Under the pieces are notes generated by a model, which saw only the letters and a program-made list of their open reading frames with translations, ran no database searches and had not been told where the DNA came from. From Sclerotinia nivalis (taxonomy: Eukaryota; Ascomycota; Leotiomycetes; Helotiales; Sclerotiniaceae): a stretch of 64,000 bases of DNA. Position numbers and translations under genes: made by a program. Positions 46,942 to 58,338 of the stretch are shown here, one piece after another (the stretch's first letter is position 1; the number at the start of each line of letters is the position of its first letter). The stretch spans positions 2,872,065-2,936,064 of the forward strand of contig JAPEIS010000005.1 in NCBI GenBank assembly GCA_029531795.1, written 5' to 3'.

Positions 46942-48430
46942 GAAGATGAGATTTTCAATAATCTGAAAGTATATTATCTGATTCCAGTATTTAATCTGAC
47001 TTCCAAAAAGCACAAAGCAGCTTCTACTTTCATTGATTTTATTGAAGAAGTTTTGAATACTCCCAATATCTTTCGAAAAACGAAATTCTAAAGTAATTGA
47101 AGAATCTTTTTGAATTGGATTTGATCTTTTCATCAAATGATTGATCCATAATCAGCTATACTGGTAACATATACTATATAGAGTTGCTTTAAAACTTTGG
47201 AACTAAATCCTTTCTTAGTATTGACTAATCTAGTCATTCGATAGAAAGAGGCTTTAACTTGAGTAGCTCGGATTGTAATATATTGTTTGAAATTGAGGCC
47301 AGGATCGAACCAAATACCTAGTTATCTAACTAATAATGAAGATTGTATAATCTCAAAATTTGGGAGTTTGATTGAAGTATCTTTTGTATATTTGAAAATG
47401 AAGAAATGTATTAACTCTGTTTTTGTTAAATCGAATTGAATGATGTTTTTCTTACCAAAAATATAGATCTATTTCGCTGCTCTTTCGAAGGAGATGATAT
47501 TCTTTTTCCAGTTTGAGAAATAAATGATCAAAGCTATATCATCAATATACGAGAGATATTCAATCGAATTCGATTAGAAGAGATTTCGAATATAGATTAG
47601 GAAAAGGATTAATAAAATTGGATTTTCTTAAAGGATTCCGATATTGATTGATTTAAAGGCTTCGATTTGATCATCAAACGAAAGTTTGAGTAATCTTTCT
47701 TCCAAAAATGACGAGATCCATGTAATAAAACTAATTGGAAGATTAAGGTTCTTACAGATATCTAAAAATCGATTCTTAAATATATAATCGAAAGCCCTTT
47801 TAACATTTAGGAAAAGGGTTGAGGTTTTCTTTTTGATTCTTGTATTTCTTTCGATTTCGGTGGTAAGCAAGATTGCTATATCGATAGCTGATTTCTTTTG
47901 TCTTCCGTTTATTTAGGAATGATGCAATAAATTCGTAGTTTCGGCTAGAAAGCTAAACCTTTGAACTAGAATTCTTTCACTAATTTTGCTTAAACAATTG
48001 AGAAGGGCAATAACCCTATAAACTTTTGGAATAGTATAATCTGGTTTCGAAGGTTTCTTGAGTATCGCTCCTGTAGCTTGTTTTCAACAAGAAGGATGGT
48101 AACCAAGATTAATCAGATTGTTGAAAAGGGTAAAAAAAGCTTTTGGGATTGCTTTATAAGCTCGAATAATGATCTTCTAAGTGATTCCATCTGGACCCGG
48201 ATTCTTTCCTTTGATTTTAATTGAACAAGCATTAAAGAGTTCATTTTCCGTGAATTTAAACCAATCCCACTTTTTCGATTGTTTGTATCCTTCCCATTTG
48301 AATACTGTAGTACTTAAAGGGAAAGAGAATAGAACAGATCTGAAAGCTAAGCATTTCCTTTCGAAAGAGTTTTCGAATTGAAAGGAATTGGATCGGATAT
48401 TCGGAATCCTTTTGGTTTGAAGATTTTTCG
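46942..48430 (-). pseudogene. LINE reverse transcriptase
   Basis: Minus-strand RT of the Tad1-like LINE. 47870-47628 reads LFLNVKRAFDYIFKNRFLDI, the palm A region with the first Asp. The catalytic YIDDIAL is legible near 47545. WFDPGLNFKQYI, typical of the region after the palm, is near 47300. Stops are frequent. The domain is cut from its upstream linker by the Fot1-type insertion at 48433. Confidence 0.78.
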
Positions 48431-48432
48431 TA

Positions 48433-50288
48433 TAACGTGGTTTATCATCATGTGGGCCATATCATCATGTGGGCCACTTTTATCTCAATTATTACCTCTT
48501 CACTTCAACACGCGATTTATCAACAATCTATGATGGAAACGAATAATAAAGAAGCACGAATCTTTCTAGCTATCGAAGCTATTCAAAAAGACAAAAAACT
48601 AAGCATTCGGAAGGCTGCTAAACTGTATAATATCCTGCGTACAACGATTCAGCACAGAATGGACGGTTTTACCTCTCGTGTAGAATATCGATACAAAACC
48701 TATAAGATTACAGAATTGGAAGAGGAAGTGATTATTCAATATATATTTGATATGGATAACAGAGGGTTTCCATCTAAACTTAAGGGTGTGGAAGATATGG
48801 CGAATTATATTCTCGAATCAAGAGGTGCGAAGAAAATTGGAAAGCTCTGGGTTCATCGATTCGTAAAGCGTTATATAGTATTAAAGATGTGTTTTAGTCG
48901 TGTTTATGACTTTCAAAGAACTCTTTGCGAAGATCCTAAGTTTATTGAAGAGTGATTTCGATTGGTATCGAATATACAAGCGAAATATAGTATTCTGGAT
49001 TGCGATTTCTACAACTTCGATGAAACCGGCTTCATGATGGGTATAATATGCTCCGGAATGGTTGTAACTAATGTTGAACGAAATGACAGAAGCAAAACAA
49101 TACAATTAGACAATAGAGAGTGGGTTATAGCGATTATATATAGTAATAAAGAAGGGGAAATTATATCACTATTTTTAATAGTGCAAGGATAATATCACCT
49201 TTCTAATTGGTATACAAAAAGCAGTTTTCCTATAGATTGGGTTATTAAATTTATTTCTAATGAATAAACAAATAATGAAATAGGATTAGAATAATTAAAG
49301 CACTTCGATAAGTATACAATTCATCGAACAAAGGGCAAATATCGAATGCTAGTACTAGATAGGTATGAAAATCATGAATCGATATCTTTTCAGTCATATT
49401 GCAAGTCAAATAATATAATAACAGTAAAGTTACTACTGTATTCAAATTATTTAATCCAATTACTTGATATTGGATGTTTTGGTGTATTGAAACAGGCATA
49501 TAGTTATCAAATTGAAGGATTTATCAAGATTTATATCAATCATATCTCGAAGGTTGAATTCTTTATAGTTTTCAAAACTGTATATCAACAATCAATTACA
49601 ACTCAGAATATAAAAGCTGGCTTTCGAGGAACAGATCTAATACCATTCGATCCTCAAGCTATACTCTCAAAACTAGATATTCGAATTTGTATGTCTACCC
49701 CTCTATCCATCGATTTAAACTATTGGATCTTTCAAACACCTCACAATTCAACTGAAGCTCTTTCACAATCAACTTTAGTAAAATCTCGAATGGCTCGTCA
49801 TCAATCAAACTCCCTTACACCTATATTTGAGACTGTATTAGCTCTAGCTAAGGGTACAAAAAGATTAGTTTATGAGAATACACTTTTAAATACAGAGAAT
49901 CGTATACTTCGAAGAGCAAATGAGGTATTAAGCAAACATCGATGCACTAAAAAGATTCAACTACGTAATGGAGGAGTACTTACTGGACAAGAAGCTGAAG
50001 ATATATTATCTCAGCAAAAGGTTGATATTCAGATTCAACGCGACGAGCATCAAAATAGGGGGAATTCTAATAGGGAAGCATCTTCTAGTAGATGCTATAG
50101 TAAATGTAGAAAGCCAGATCATAATTTAAGAACTTATCAAATCAATATAATAGATCCTAGATTATTAGATTCTTAATAGTTTCAATCAATTGATTTAATG
50201 GTTGTTGAATAATATGAATTTGAATGTACGAATTGAGGTAAAAGTGGCCCATATGATGATATGGCCCACATGATGATAAACCACGTTA
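48433..50288 (+). mobile_element. Fot1/pogo-type DNA transposon inside the LINE
   Basis: A 1,856-bp element with terminal inverted repeats of about 54 bp, starting TAACGTGGTTTATCATCATG, and TA target duplications at 48431-48432 and 50289-50290. The inverted repeats differ at about two positions and each contains an internal direct repeat of ATCATC(A/G)TGGGCCA-like sequence. It encodes a broken transposase on the plus strand. Confidence 0.9.
48530..50176 (+). pseudogene. Fot1/pogo transposase, with stops
   Basis: The N-terminal helix-turn-helix reads SIRKAAKLYNILRTTIQHRM. A CENP-B-like second half follows (GKLWVHRFVKRY). Catalytic segments are YNFDETGFMMG with the first Asp, LVLDRYENHES where the family has D-G-H-x-S, and LLDIGCFGVLKQAYS. 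The C-terminus has the usual VLSKHRCTKKIQLRNGG run and a zinc-knuckle-like tail in which two Cys positions read Tyr. Stops fall after residue 172 and at several points to about 49300. The transposase would cut and join element ends. This copy is dead. Confidence 0.85.
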
Positions 50289-50289
50289 T

Positions 50290-50597
50290 AACATTGTTTT
50301 AAAGATCGTTTGGGTATCCTCTTTTTCTAGGAATTCGTTCCAATAATTCTTTTTCGCTGTTTTGATAGCTTGAAAGTAATGATTTCTTACTGATTGATAG
50401 ATTTTCTTGAACATATCGTTTTCAGGGTATCGTTTAGTATTTTCATATTCATTTGCGAATCGTTTCCGAAGAGTTTTCAGCTCTGGAGACCACCAAGGCT
50501 TTACCTTTTTGGTTGACTTGATTCTCGATATACTGATTTCAGCCGAATTGGTGATTATTCGGATGAATTCTATTGCAGCTTTATCCAGTGTTTGCAT
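50290..50597 (-). pseudogene. LINE endonuclease-RT linker
   Basis: Contains KKVKPWWSPELKTLRKRFAN and KTAKKNYWNEFLE, the well-conserved WW-type linker between endonuclease and RT in Tad1/I-like LINEs. The frame is open up to the Fot1 insertion point. Confidence 0.8.
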
Positions 50598-51026
50598 TTG
50601 CTGATTTTTGTTGAGAAGAGAATCAAATGAATTAGATTCTAAAGTAGTAATATTGAAATAATCATTAGAATTCAGGATAATTGAAGATGATAACTTTGAT
50701 TCGAGGGTGTTTGTGAATTTGTTCCAATCCGCCTGTTTTGTATTGAATCTTACTAACAGAGCGATATTTGTTGAACAAATTCCGGTACCTTTAATTTCAA
50801 ATAAGATCCCTAAATAATCTGATCCAAGATTAGGAAGAACTTGTCAATCAATAATATTGGAGGATATCGCTTCAATAGCTAAAGTAAGATCAAGAATGCT
50901 TGGATTTGTCATATTTGTTCGATAGAAGGTACTAATCCCTGTTTCATTAAGAAAGGTAAGATTGTAATCTTCAAACCATTCGATTAATTGGTCGGTATTG
51001 AAGCTTTTATTAGAAAAAGGATCCCA

Positions 51027-51494
51027 TCAAGGGTAGTAAAAATTAAAATCTTCTGTGAGAATGGTATAATGAGTAAGAGGGATATTGAAGAGGCATCTTT
51101 CGATAGTGTAGCCTTTCTCTTGAGTTTGATCGGCTTCGTTGTATATGTTGAATAATTGGGTTGTATGATTTCCCTGAGTGATATCAATGATTTGGATATC
51201 TGGGTCTTTTGGAGAATTGGATGCTAGGGCTACTAACGGTTTGTAACCTTTCGAAATGTAGATCATTGTACGAAAGCGAAGGTTCGAAGGATTATTGGGA
51301 AGGAGTTGAGAGTAGCTGGAGTGAGCGATCGATCTAGTTGAAGAGTAGTCTTTTTCGGGATTCGAGAGGATCCAGGGTTCTTGAATGACTATAAGATCGA
51401 TATTGAGTTCTAAGGCAAGTTGAAAAGCGCTTTCGGTAGCTTGAAAGCTCTTGTTTAAATTGATTTGAAGAATGCATGTATTGTTGTACAGCAT
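51027..51494 (-). pseudogene. LINE APE-type endonuclease
   Basis: Residues ILQINLNKS, then ELNIDLIVIQEPWIL, carry the Asn and Glu of the endonuclease/exonuclease/phosphatase fold. TEDFNFYYP stands where GDFN with a following Trp is normal, so the Gly is lost by a G-to-A change. This enzyme nicks target DNA to prime reverse transcription, which explains the 14-bp target duplication. Confidence 0.82.
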
Positions 51495-51539
51495 TTAGGA
51501 GGATTTCTTTATAATTGCTTAGTATATTTCGCATACTTT

Positions 51540-52980
51540 GGAATTAGCTTTGTACTCTCCTTTGCAATTAGCGCATTTAATCACTAAATGCTGACAGGGT
51601 TTGCCTTTAGCTTGACAAATTAAGTAAAAGTGATTGGCTATAGCATGATTGTTGTTACAAAGACCACAGACTGGAGGTTTTTTGCAAAATGATTCGTTGT
51701 AGCCGAATCCTTGATATTTATTGCATTGGGAGGAAAGAATAGAAAAATAGAATCATTCGACTTTGATGTTAATACCAGTAATATATAGCCTTTTTCGAAT
51801 AACTATCTTTGTTTTCTTTTGTGTAACGAATGCAATGATTATTGTTTCTTCTTATTAATTAACTCTTTTAAAAGCATTAATGAGTCAATAGGGAGTACCC
51901 ATAAGAACAAAACCTGAATTAAAGATCTTAATTTCCTTTTTAATTAGATTTATACCTTTCGGGCCTAAGAATTCCTTGATTGGAATTTTATGAATAATGA
52001 CTTTATGCTATAATTTATCGATTTGTATTTTCTTTGATCGAATAATTTGATTCCAGATTTCTTTCTTTTCGATTAGGAATTGTGTATTGAAAAGGTTATT
52101 AGTAGTTAAAATAATGTTGTTACTTTTAATTGTAGTAATAACTAAAATAACAGATCCATTAATATTAGCCTTTTTGAAAGCTTCATTGATTTTGTTTCTT
52201 GTATATAATGATATAAAGGAAATAGATTAATGAAAAAATAGATTGATAAAAATCAATCGTTTACTTGAGGAATCTTTTTTTTGTTCTGTAGGCTTTTGTT
52301 TTATAGAGTTTCTTTTTGTAACTATTTTCTATTCCTTTACCGTTTTGGTAACTAAAGTATAGCTTTCTTTATTTGTTGTTGAAGGATTTGTTAGAAAAGT
52401 AGTTAAATGATTGGGAAGATTGAAAAAATAATTAGTTTGTTTTTCAATTCTTTTGGTTGCGTTTTCGAAATGGAAGATCTATAAAATGATAATATTTGAA
52501 GCTCTAATAAGTTTCCCTTTTTCAAGATATTCACAGAATATTTCGATTAGATTTAGAATCTTCGATTGTTCTTCGAAATCCTTTTTCATAGAGATAACTA
52601 GAATGAAAAGGTTTCTCGCTTTTTGAATGGTTTTCTTTGATTTTGTAAAACTAGATTCTGAATAGTTGAATTGTCTTCTTCGCTTATTATTGAATTGGAA
52701 TATAGAAGAGATAATAGATAATTTGAAAGGATTATTAGAGCTAAGAATGTTATATTGAGCTTAGAAGTTGAAGGATTGGGAAGGGGTTGGACTAGAAAGG
52801 ATAAATAAGGGATTGTTGAGGTTCTCCTCATAAAGGAATAATGCAACCTCCTTTTGAGTTAAAGTACCTAAGATAACTCTTGAAAAACTGGATGGGATAG
52901 TATCGACTATAATGGTCTCTTCGTCCATAATAGAAGAGTTTTTATACAAATTTTCGTGTAAGTTTTGTGTTTTGAGCAAC
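51540..52980 (-). pseudogene. LINE ORF1 (gag-like) with zinc knuckles
   Basis: The 3' part reads C-x2-C-N-N-N-H and CQHLVIKCANCKGEYKA, CCHC knuckles of the kind Tad1-like elements carry at the end of ORF1. The 5' pieces at 52979-52761 and 52846-52598 have no other recognisable domain. Many stops. Confidence 0.65.
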
Positions 52981-53134
52981 GACGACAGTATTACAACAAT
53001 TATTGGGCCGATTCACTTGGGAACAATTGGAATGGATTTTGGGAGTATTTCTTTATTAAATAAAGGGAAGAACTGGTCGTATTTCGAAGAAATTTTGTTC
53101 TTCGAAATTTGTTGTGTGTGAATGGCTGCTGGGA

Positions 53135-53206
53135 CAACAGTGGTCCTAGACCAACCCGAGAATTGAGAGGCGCCTGGACATCGAACTCACGAGTCGTGGC
53201 CGCCAT
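53135..53206 (-). pseudogene. NRPS-like reductase, N-terminal piece
   Basis: The first 24 codons of the split gene lie to the right of the LINE: an ATG at 53206-53204 opens MAATTREFDVQAPL and continues GLGPLLSQQ up to the target duplication. The left part continues ALNSPNASAIIDG in the same phase at 31806, so the halves join exactly when one copy of the duplication is kept. This shows that the LINE entered an intact reading frame. Confidence 0.88.
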
Positions 53207-54200
53207 CCCGATGACTAAGTTGCAAATACAAGAATTGCAAAGGATGTGTAGTTTATTTTTTCTGCTCAATCCTTCAATTCACTCACGGGAAATCGTGAGA
53301 GCAACGCTACCCATAGTGTGGTTACAAAAATAAGCATTTTGTCTCGATCAATGCCTAGCATATGTTTAGAAGTAATTTTCAATTTTTGCCCCATGGAGTA
53401 CCATAACGTGGACCAATCTTTTTGTTTATTTACTTAAATACTGTACACGTATCCCCTAGCCATAGAATGCCATCTCAGGGCGTCTCGCTTGACGGGGATC
53501 TCATTGGTCAATCAGATCATCAGAATTCCTAAAATTGAACAAATAATTGATTTTGTTCTATAATATAAAATATAAAATATAAAATATAAAAAATAAAAAA
53601 TAAAAAATATTATTTTTATATTTCAAATTTCAATCATACAAATAGATATTGATTATAAACTAATCTTTTTTGTGGGGGCGGGGACGGGGGAGGGGGTGGT
53701 GGGGAAAATCTTCAATCTCCAACTTGAGTTCAAACTGAAGGCTGAATACTCACTCTAAGGTCCATACAATCAAATATTTTATTTAATCTATGACCATGCA
53801 TCCAAGTAGCAATTTCAAAAAATAAGCGCATCCTGTGTCTTGCACGTCAAATGTACAACAAAGAAAGGCCAAAAAAAACGTTCAGCACAAAAACATTGCC
53901 CACGTTTAGCGTTCCACAAGACAAGCAAGACAATGTTCATGATCAAAATTATCACCACAGGCATAAATAATCCCATGACTGAATTTAATCGTTTTTGTTA
54001 ATTTTGCTATCTACGATCTGTAACGCAGTAAACATCAACTATCAACTATCAACTATCTACCTATCTACGACCACATAGCCAACCATTCAAGTAGACCATT
54101 CGACTTTTCATCGTACTATCCATCCATTTAGCAATCTCCAATCATTTTTCCACTAACCAAGTATTATCATTCAACCATTACCAGCCAACCTAAAGTCTCC
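53207..54200. other. Intergenic, AT-rich with simple repeats
   Basis: The former promoter side of the NRPS-like gene. TATAAAA-type repeats lie at about 53566-53620, a G-rich run near 53675-53705 and CAACTAT repeats near 54030-54055. No gene seen. Confidence 0.45.
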
Positions 54201-54542
54201 ATGCAGCCCCAATATCCTGCACACCCAAGCCAACCCCACATCCAATATAACACCTTTGCCATCCATCCACTACGCAACCATCCATTTGAGAAAGCAATGG
54301 AAGAAATCAAAGATTCCCTTTCCATCTGTCAAAAAGCAAAATTCCCCAAAGCTCCGTTTTATCCATCACCAACTCCGCCCAAAAGGATGTATAAAATTAT
54401 TAAAGAAAGTTACTTCGACCTATTGATCTCTCATACTAGTGATAAGACACACCGGCACAGGAAGACCCACGTAGGATCGAAGCGTTATAGAAAAGAAAGC
54501 AAAAGTGGCACGACCAGGCATTTAGAAGGAACTAAACTTTAG
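54201..54542 (+). CDS. Small basic protein of 113 residues, uncertain
   Basis: A single frame, Pro- and His-rich at first (MQPQYPAHPSQPHIQYNTF) and Lys/Arg-rich at the end (KTHRHRKTHVGSKRYRKESK). The context at the start (TCTCCATGCAG) is acceptable. A pyrimidine-rich leader precedes it. I do not recognise a family. The basic tail could suit a nuclear protein. It is not excluded that this is a chance frame. Confidence 0.4.
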   Translation: MQPQYPAHPSQPHIQYNTFAIHPLRNHPFEKAMEEIKDSLSICQKAKFPKAPFYPSPTPPKRMYKIIKESYFDLLISHTSDKTHRHRKTHVGSKRYRKESKSGTTRHLEGTKL

Positions 54543-54949
54543 TATTCGCATGCAGCTTTACGAGTCCAAGTCGGTTAAAGAAACGAAATAAATCTCAAAC
54601 GAGGGTATTTCCACCGTCGATGCGCATTTGAAAGAGTCGTAAATTCGTGAGGATTCAAACGAAAGGTACAGTGAAAATCGGGCAGGTAATGAAAAGTAAA
54701 AGTATATAAGAACTCAGGATTAAGAGTTAAGGATGGATGTTGGTAACAAATAGAGTTAAGGTAGGCGGTTCTGAAGGGAATCATTGTGCAAATTTGTCAA
54801 CTGTCTCGATCAACAATCTCGTCTGTGTTAAATAAAACGAGGCAGCCAAGAGGTCAAATTATCCAAAACGATAATCCTGAAGGTAACCTTTGAAAGGGCG
54901 ATATGGGTCTAATGTTCAAGTTAGCTTGGTGATTGAAAGTTCCTAGCTT

Positions 54950-57430
54950 TCAACCCAAACCATTGGCTTCAAGTCCTTGAACAGCGTTATAACTGTAGGG
55001 AAAATCGACCAATCCATCCAACATCCAATTTAAAGGATCGAAAACCTCGTAATTCGTCTCGCTATAGTTTATGTTTCCGGCGAGCATACTATTGGCGCCG
55101 GTCATAACATCGTTCGGAGTAACGGGTCCAGCTGTAGCGAGGAGTTGGTTCTGAATCTGATGAGTTGAAGGAATAAGAGTACTGTCCAAGTGAGTTGACG
55201 AGGCAGACGATTCGTTAGCACTATCGGGATTGGTCGGGTTTCGGATCGCTGCTGTGTTAAGCTTTTAGTTGGTGATCTTCTACGAACTAAAGTTGTTGTG
55301 CAAAAGATGATAAGAATCACTGACCTTCAATACTTCGACCTTGAGTCTGAAACTCTTCTCTCCATCTCCAAATAGAATCAAATACCAAACTCATGCTCAT
55401 CCTGCATCTAACTTTTAATTGCAAACTGTCATCTATGACAACAGAGCTTGAATCCAATTCGTTGCCATTGTTCATTTGTGCAATTTGCCGTTGCTCGACT
55501 CGAGCTCCATTGTACATTTGGACCATGAGTTCAGCGAGTCTCCAAGGCAAGTCATTGTTCATAATGCTCATGGTTCTAATAGCCGAGATGGTACGATGAA
55601 ATAATTGACGGCCACGGTCAAAATCCATAATCTTGGCGAAGAAAGAACTGAGTAGCTTGAGTAATGAAAAGCAAGCAGCAATAATCATTTGTAGAATATA
55701 GCCTGTGGCGAACCGAAGGATACCGCCATGAGTGTTGTCGGGTGAAGGAGTCTCAAGCTCGAAGACGAGATCTAAAAATTGATAAGTAGCTCGCCATAAG
55801 CCCATCAAATCGTCCAAGTATCCCTGTGTGGTACTTGAATCAAAGAACGCCGAGAGACGAAGGTGCAGTCCAGCAGCTCGAAGGTGGAGATCAACGATTG
55901 GCGATAAATTCTGTCTGGAGAGGATTGCTACCCGAATCTCTTCATACTCCCGACGGTATACCCGAGTCAACAAAGCCCTGATTTCATCACCGGCAACACC
56001 TCTAGGATCGTTGGCATTGCTGTACATTTCTTTTGAGACTTTATCGCAGAATCTCTCGATCGTAAGACGGGATGAAAGCTCTGGAGAAATTGTAAAGGGC
56101 CCCTCTTCTCCAGGTCGTACTGCAAGTGTCCAATCATATAATGTTGACGCTGGTTGTCCATATCCAGTGGCTGTACTCTGTGCTACAATGTTGCAGACCG
56201 CCCACGTTACTACTCTATCATGCAACTGCTCTCTGTTGAGGTCAACAGATACTCGGGAGAAATCTTGAGTATTATTTGGTCGATGTAGTCCAATACCAGT
56301 TGCAGCTTTCATCATTACACCACACAAGATATGCGTAATATCCGATGAGGTTGTACTTATAGGCAATGGCCAAGTACATAACAAAATCAATGCTTTAACA
56401 ATATGGTAATTGTTAGGAACCTCACCCACTTTCGACCACAACATTCTAGTAACAGGGCCATGAAGATTGGTCAATAGATTTGGGTCCGCAGAATATCGAC
56501 GTGCCGCGACAGTAATGATGACCCAGAAAAGGAGAGGGTCTTGTTGATAATATTGGTCGGAGGTCTGTTCTGTACTAAGAAATGGAAGATATGGGTGGTA
56601 CCAGACGAAAAATTCGTTGAACAGATGATTAATGGCATCCTCCGTTAAGCCCACGGTTTCAATTTGTCTCGCATATTGTGGTGAATTGTAAGAACCTCCT
56701 TGCTTGAGATGAAGTAAGGATGACACAGCTTCTTCCGATCCTATGTATGATTGGTTCCTCGAATGTTGGTAGACGCTGCTATTCGCGATTGGGGATTGAA
56801 GGTCTTCTTCTTCTTCAAGAATGAAACCTGCTTGTTGAGCACGAGCTACTGTTCGTTGAAGTCTTTCAATTTGCTTCTCCATCTCCGCATGTTTGCTTCG
56901 TTTTCCCACTCTTTTGAAATTTGACTCAATCTTACAATCGAGCTTTAGTCGATTACATCGTGAACAGGTGGTAAAAGGATCTTGAATGACATCACATCGA
57001 AGCTGAAATTGCTCAAGATTAGCAATTGAATATTTCCTTGGCCAAGAATTGAATAGAGTTGCTGTCGCGTTGTCGCATAGTCGCATCGCGAGTATATTCA
57101 CCTGTTGGAAAAGTAGTGACTCACTTTCTGTTGACGACATTCATTGCAAGCTCTCTTCACACCTGGTTGTCGTCTTCTCTCTGCATCTTCATCTTCTTGT
57201 TCGTTTCCGGTACCAGGACTACTATCGAAACCTGCACCACTTCTCTTGCGTTTGTTGAAGCCCCCTCCTGTACCTGGCCGAACGGCAGTTGTTGGGCTGG
57301 AAGCGGGTGCCCCGCCCATAATCCCATGTGAAGGCTCCATGCGCGACAATCCTGTATCGGATAATTGAGCCGCGGTTCCTATTTGCGACGAGAAGTTGAA
57401 AAGACTTTCGGCACTTCTTGCGTCGTGCAA
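54950..57430 (-). CDS. Zn2Cys6 transcription factor
   Basis: A fungal binuclear zinc-cluster regulator, nuclear, binding CGG-type sites. Three exons, 57430-57125, 57002-55325 and 55251-54950, with introns of 122 and 73 bp, give 761 residues. The zinc cluster is split by the first intron and reads, once spliced, C95-x2-C98-x6-C105-x9-C115-x2-C118-x6-C125, starting RACNECRQQK. A basic linker (NFKRVGKRSKH) and a short coiled coil (EKQIERLQRTVARAQQ) follow. The middle-homology domain spans roughly residues 220-500 (HLFNEFFVWYHPYLPFL; CTWPLPISTTSSDITH). The Zn cluster and linker resemble the LEU3/WAR1/PrtT group, so a role in metabolism or protease control is possible but not shown. The C-terminal exon is acidic. 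The frame is intact. Confidence 0.9.
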
Positions 57431-57776
57431 TGGGTCAATGACTGTCCGGTGTCGCTCTTCCTTACAACTGAGGCCGATTACGGACGGTGGGGGAGTTATT
57501 CAAGCTAAATTAAAAAGAAAGACAAATGTACAGTTGTTGGAAGAGATTTACTTTATCGGTGATACTAAAACTTTACATAGATAGCGGTCATGGCTTTTTT
57601 TTTCATCCGTAGTTTAACCGATTCTTTGCCTACATCCTAGTAGGTAGGTAGGTTAGTTCCATCGATGTATATGGTATGGTGATATAATAAAAGTCCAATT
57701 ATAGTTCAATTCAAAAAATTACATACTTATAAAACCTTACCTTACACTTATATACAATACCTATAGTCCTTTAATG

Positions 57777-57913
57777 ACGCTCCGCTGGGCCACTGCCGTA
57801 GAGGCTTTTTCGCTTCGCTCTAGAATAGGAGAGAATATAGCACCCATATATGTAGGGTATTAGACCTTAGAGCGAAGCGAAAAAGCCTCCACGGCAGTGG
57901 CTCAGCGGAGCGT
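57777..57913. repeat. Foldback element, 46-bp arms
   Basis: Left arm 57777-57822 and right arm 57868-57913 are inverted copies, ACGCTCCGCTG(G/A)GCCACTGCC and so on to TTCGCTTCGCTCTA, with two mismatches and a 45-bp AT-rich spacer. It lies between the Zn2Cys6 gene's upstream side and the Smr gene's 3' end. The arms are much more GC-rich than the surroundings. It may be a miniature inverted-repeat element. Confidence 0.9.
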
Positions 57914-58338
57914 TATATTCAATTTAGAAGAATCCCTCTTTATGAAGATTTTCGAGGTAACATTCTATCCATAAAATATTCAGTTCAAGCTACTCTCCAC
58001 ACTAAAAGGTATAGAGAGCACCTAGATTAAATCTGATATAAGAACCTAGGATTTTGATGGATTTGTACGGGATTCGAGGATTGGAATTCCTGGTAATAAA
58101 TGAAATAGGACGAAATTAAAAATTTACATTCATCTAATCTATCATGAAATCATGGTCTTTCATCTCAAGTACTACACATAACATCCAACATTAAAACACC
58201 ATCTCATCTCTCTTAACATCCAACCATGTATCCCCAATGAATCCCTCTATAACCCAGGGTATGTTCGAAAAAAAAGCCATGAATGCAAAATTGTAACCAA
58301 ATAGATATAAACAAATCCAATATGTGCAATCCAAGAAT

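Larger units (their letters stand above)
31807..53120 (-). mobile_element. Tad1-like LINE, full span including nested insertions
   Basis: This non-LTR retrotransposon lies on the minus strand. In 5' to 3' order it has an ORF1 with zinc knuckles (about 52980-51540), an APE-type endonuclease (51494-51027), a linker (50597-50286), a reverse transcriptase (RT, about 48430-46942), RNase H (33126-32596), a 3' UTR, and a tail of TCAA repeats ending at 31807. Host target duplications AATGCCTGCTGGGA (31793-31806) and AATGGCTGCTGGGA (53121-53134) flank it, with one mismatch in 14. The LINE itself is about 5.7 kb. The other 15.6 kb is a gypsy element (33155-46936) and a Fot1-type transposon (48433-50288). 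All coding parts carry stops. It interrupts the NRPS-like gene after codon 24. Confidence 0.88.

Noticed and set aside
53161..53210. tRNA/SINE-like B-box (GAGTTCGATGTCC on the minus strand)
   Set aside because: The same bases encode the N-terminus of the NRPS-like protein and join in phase with its other half. No cloverleaf could be drawn.
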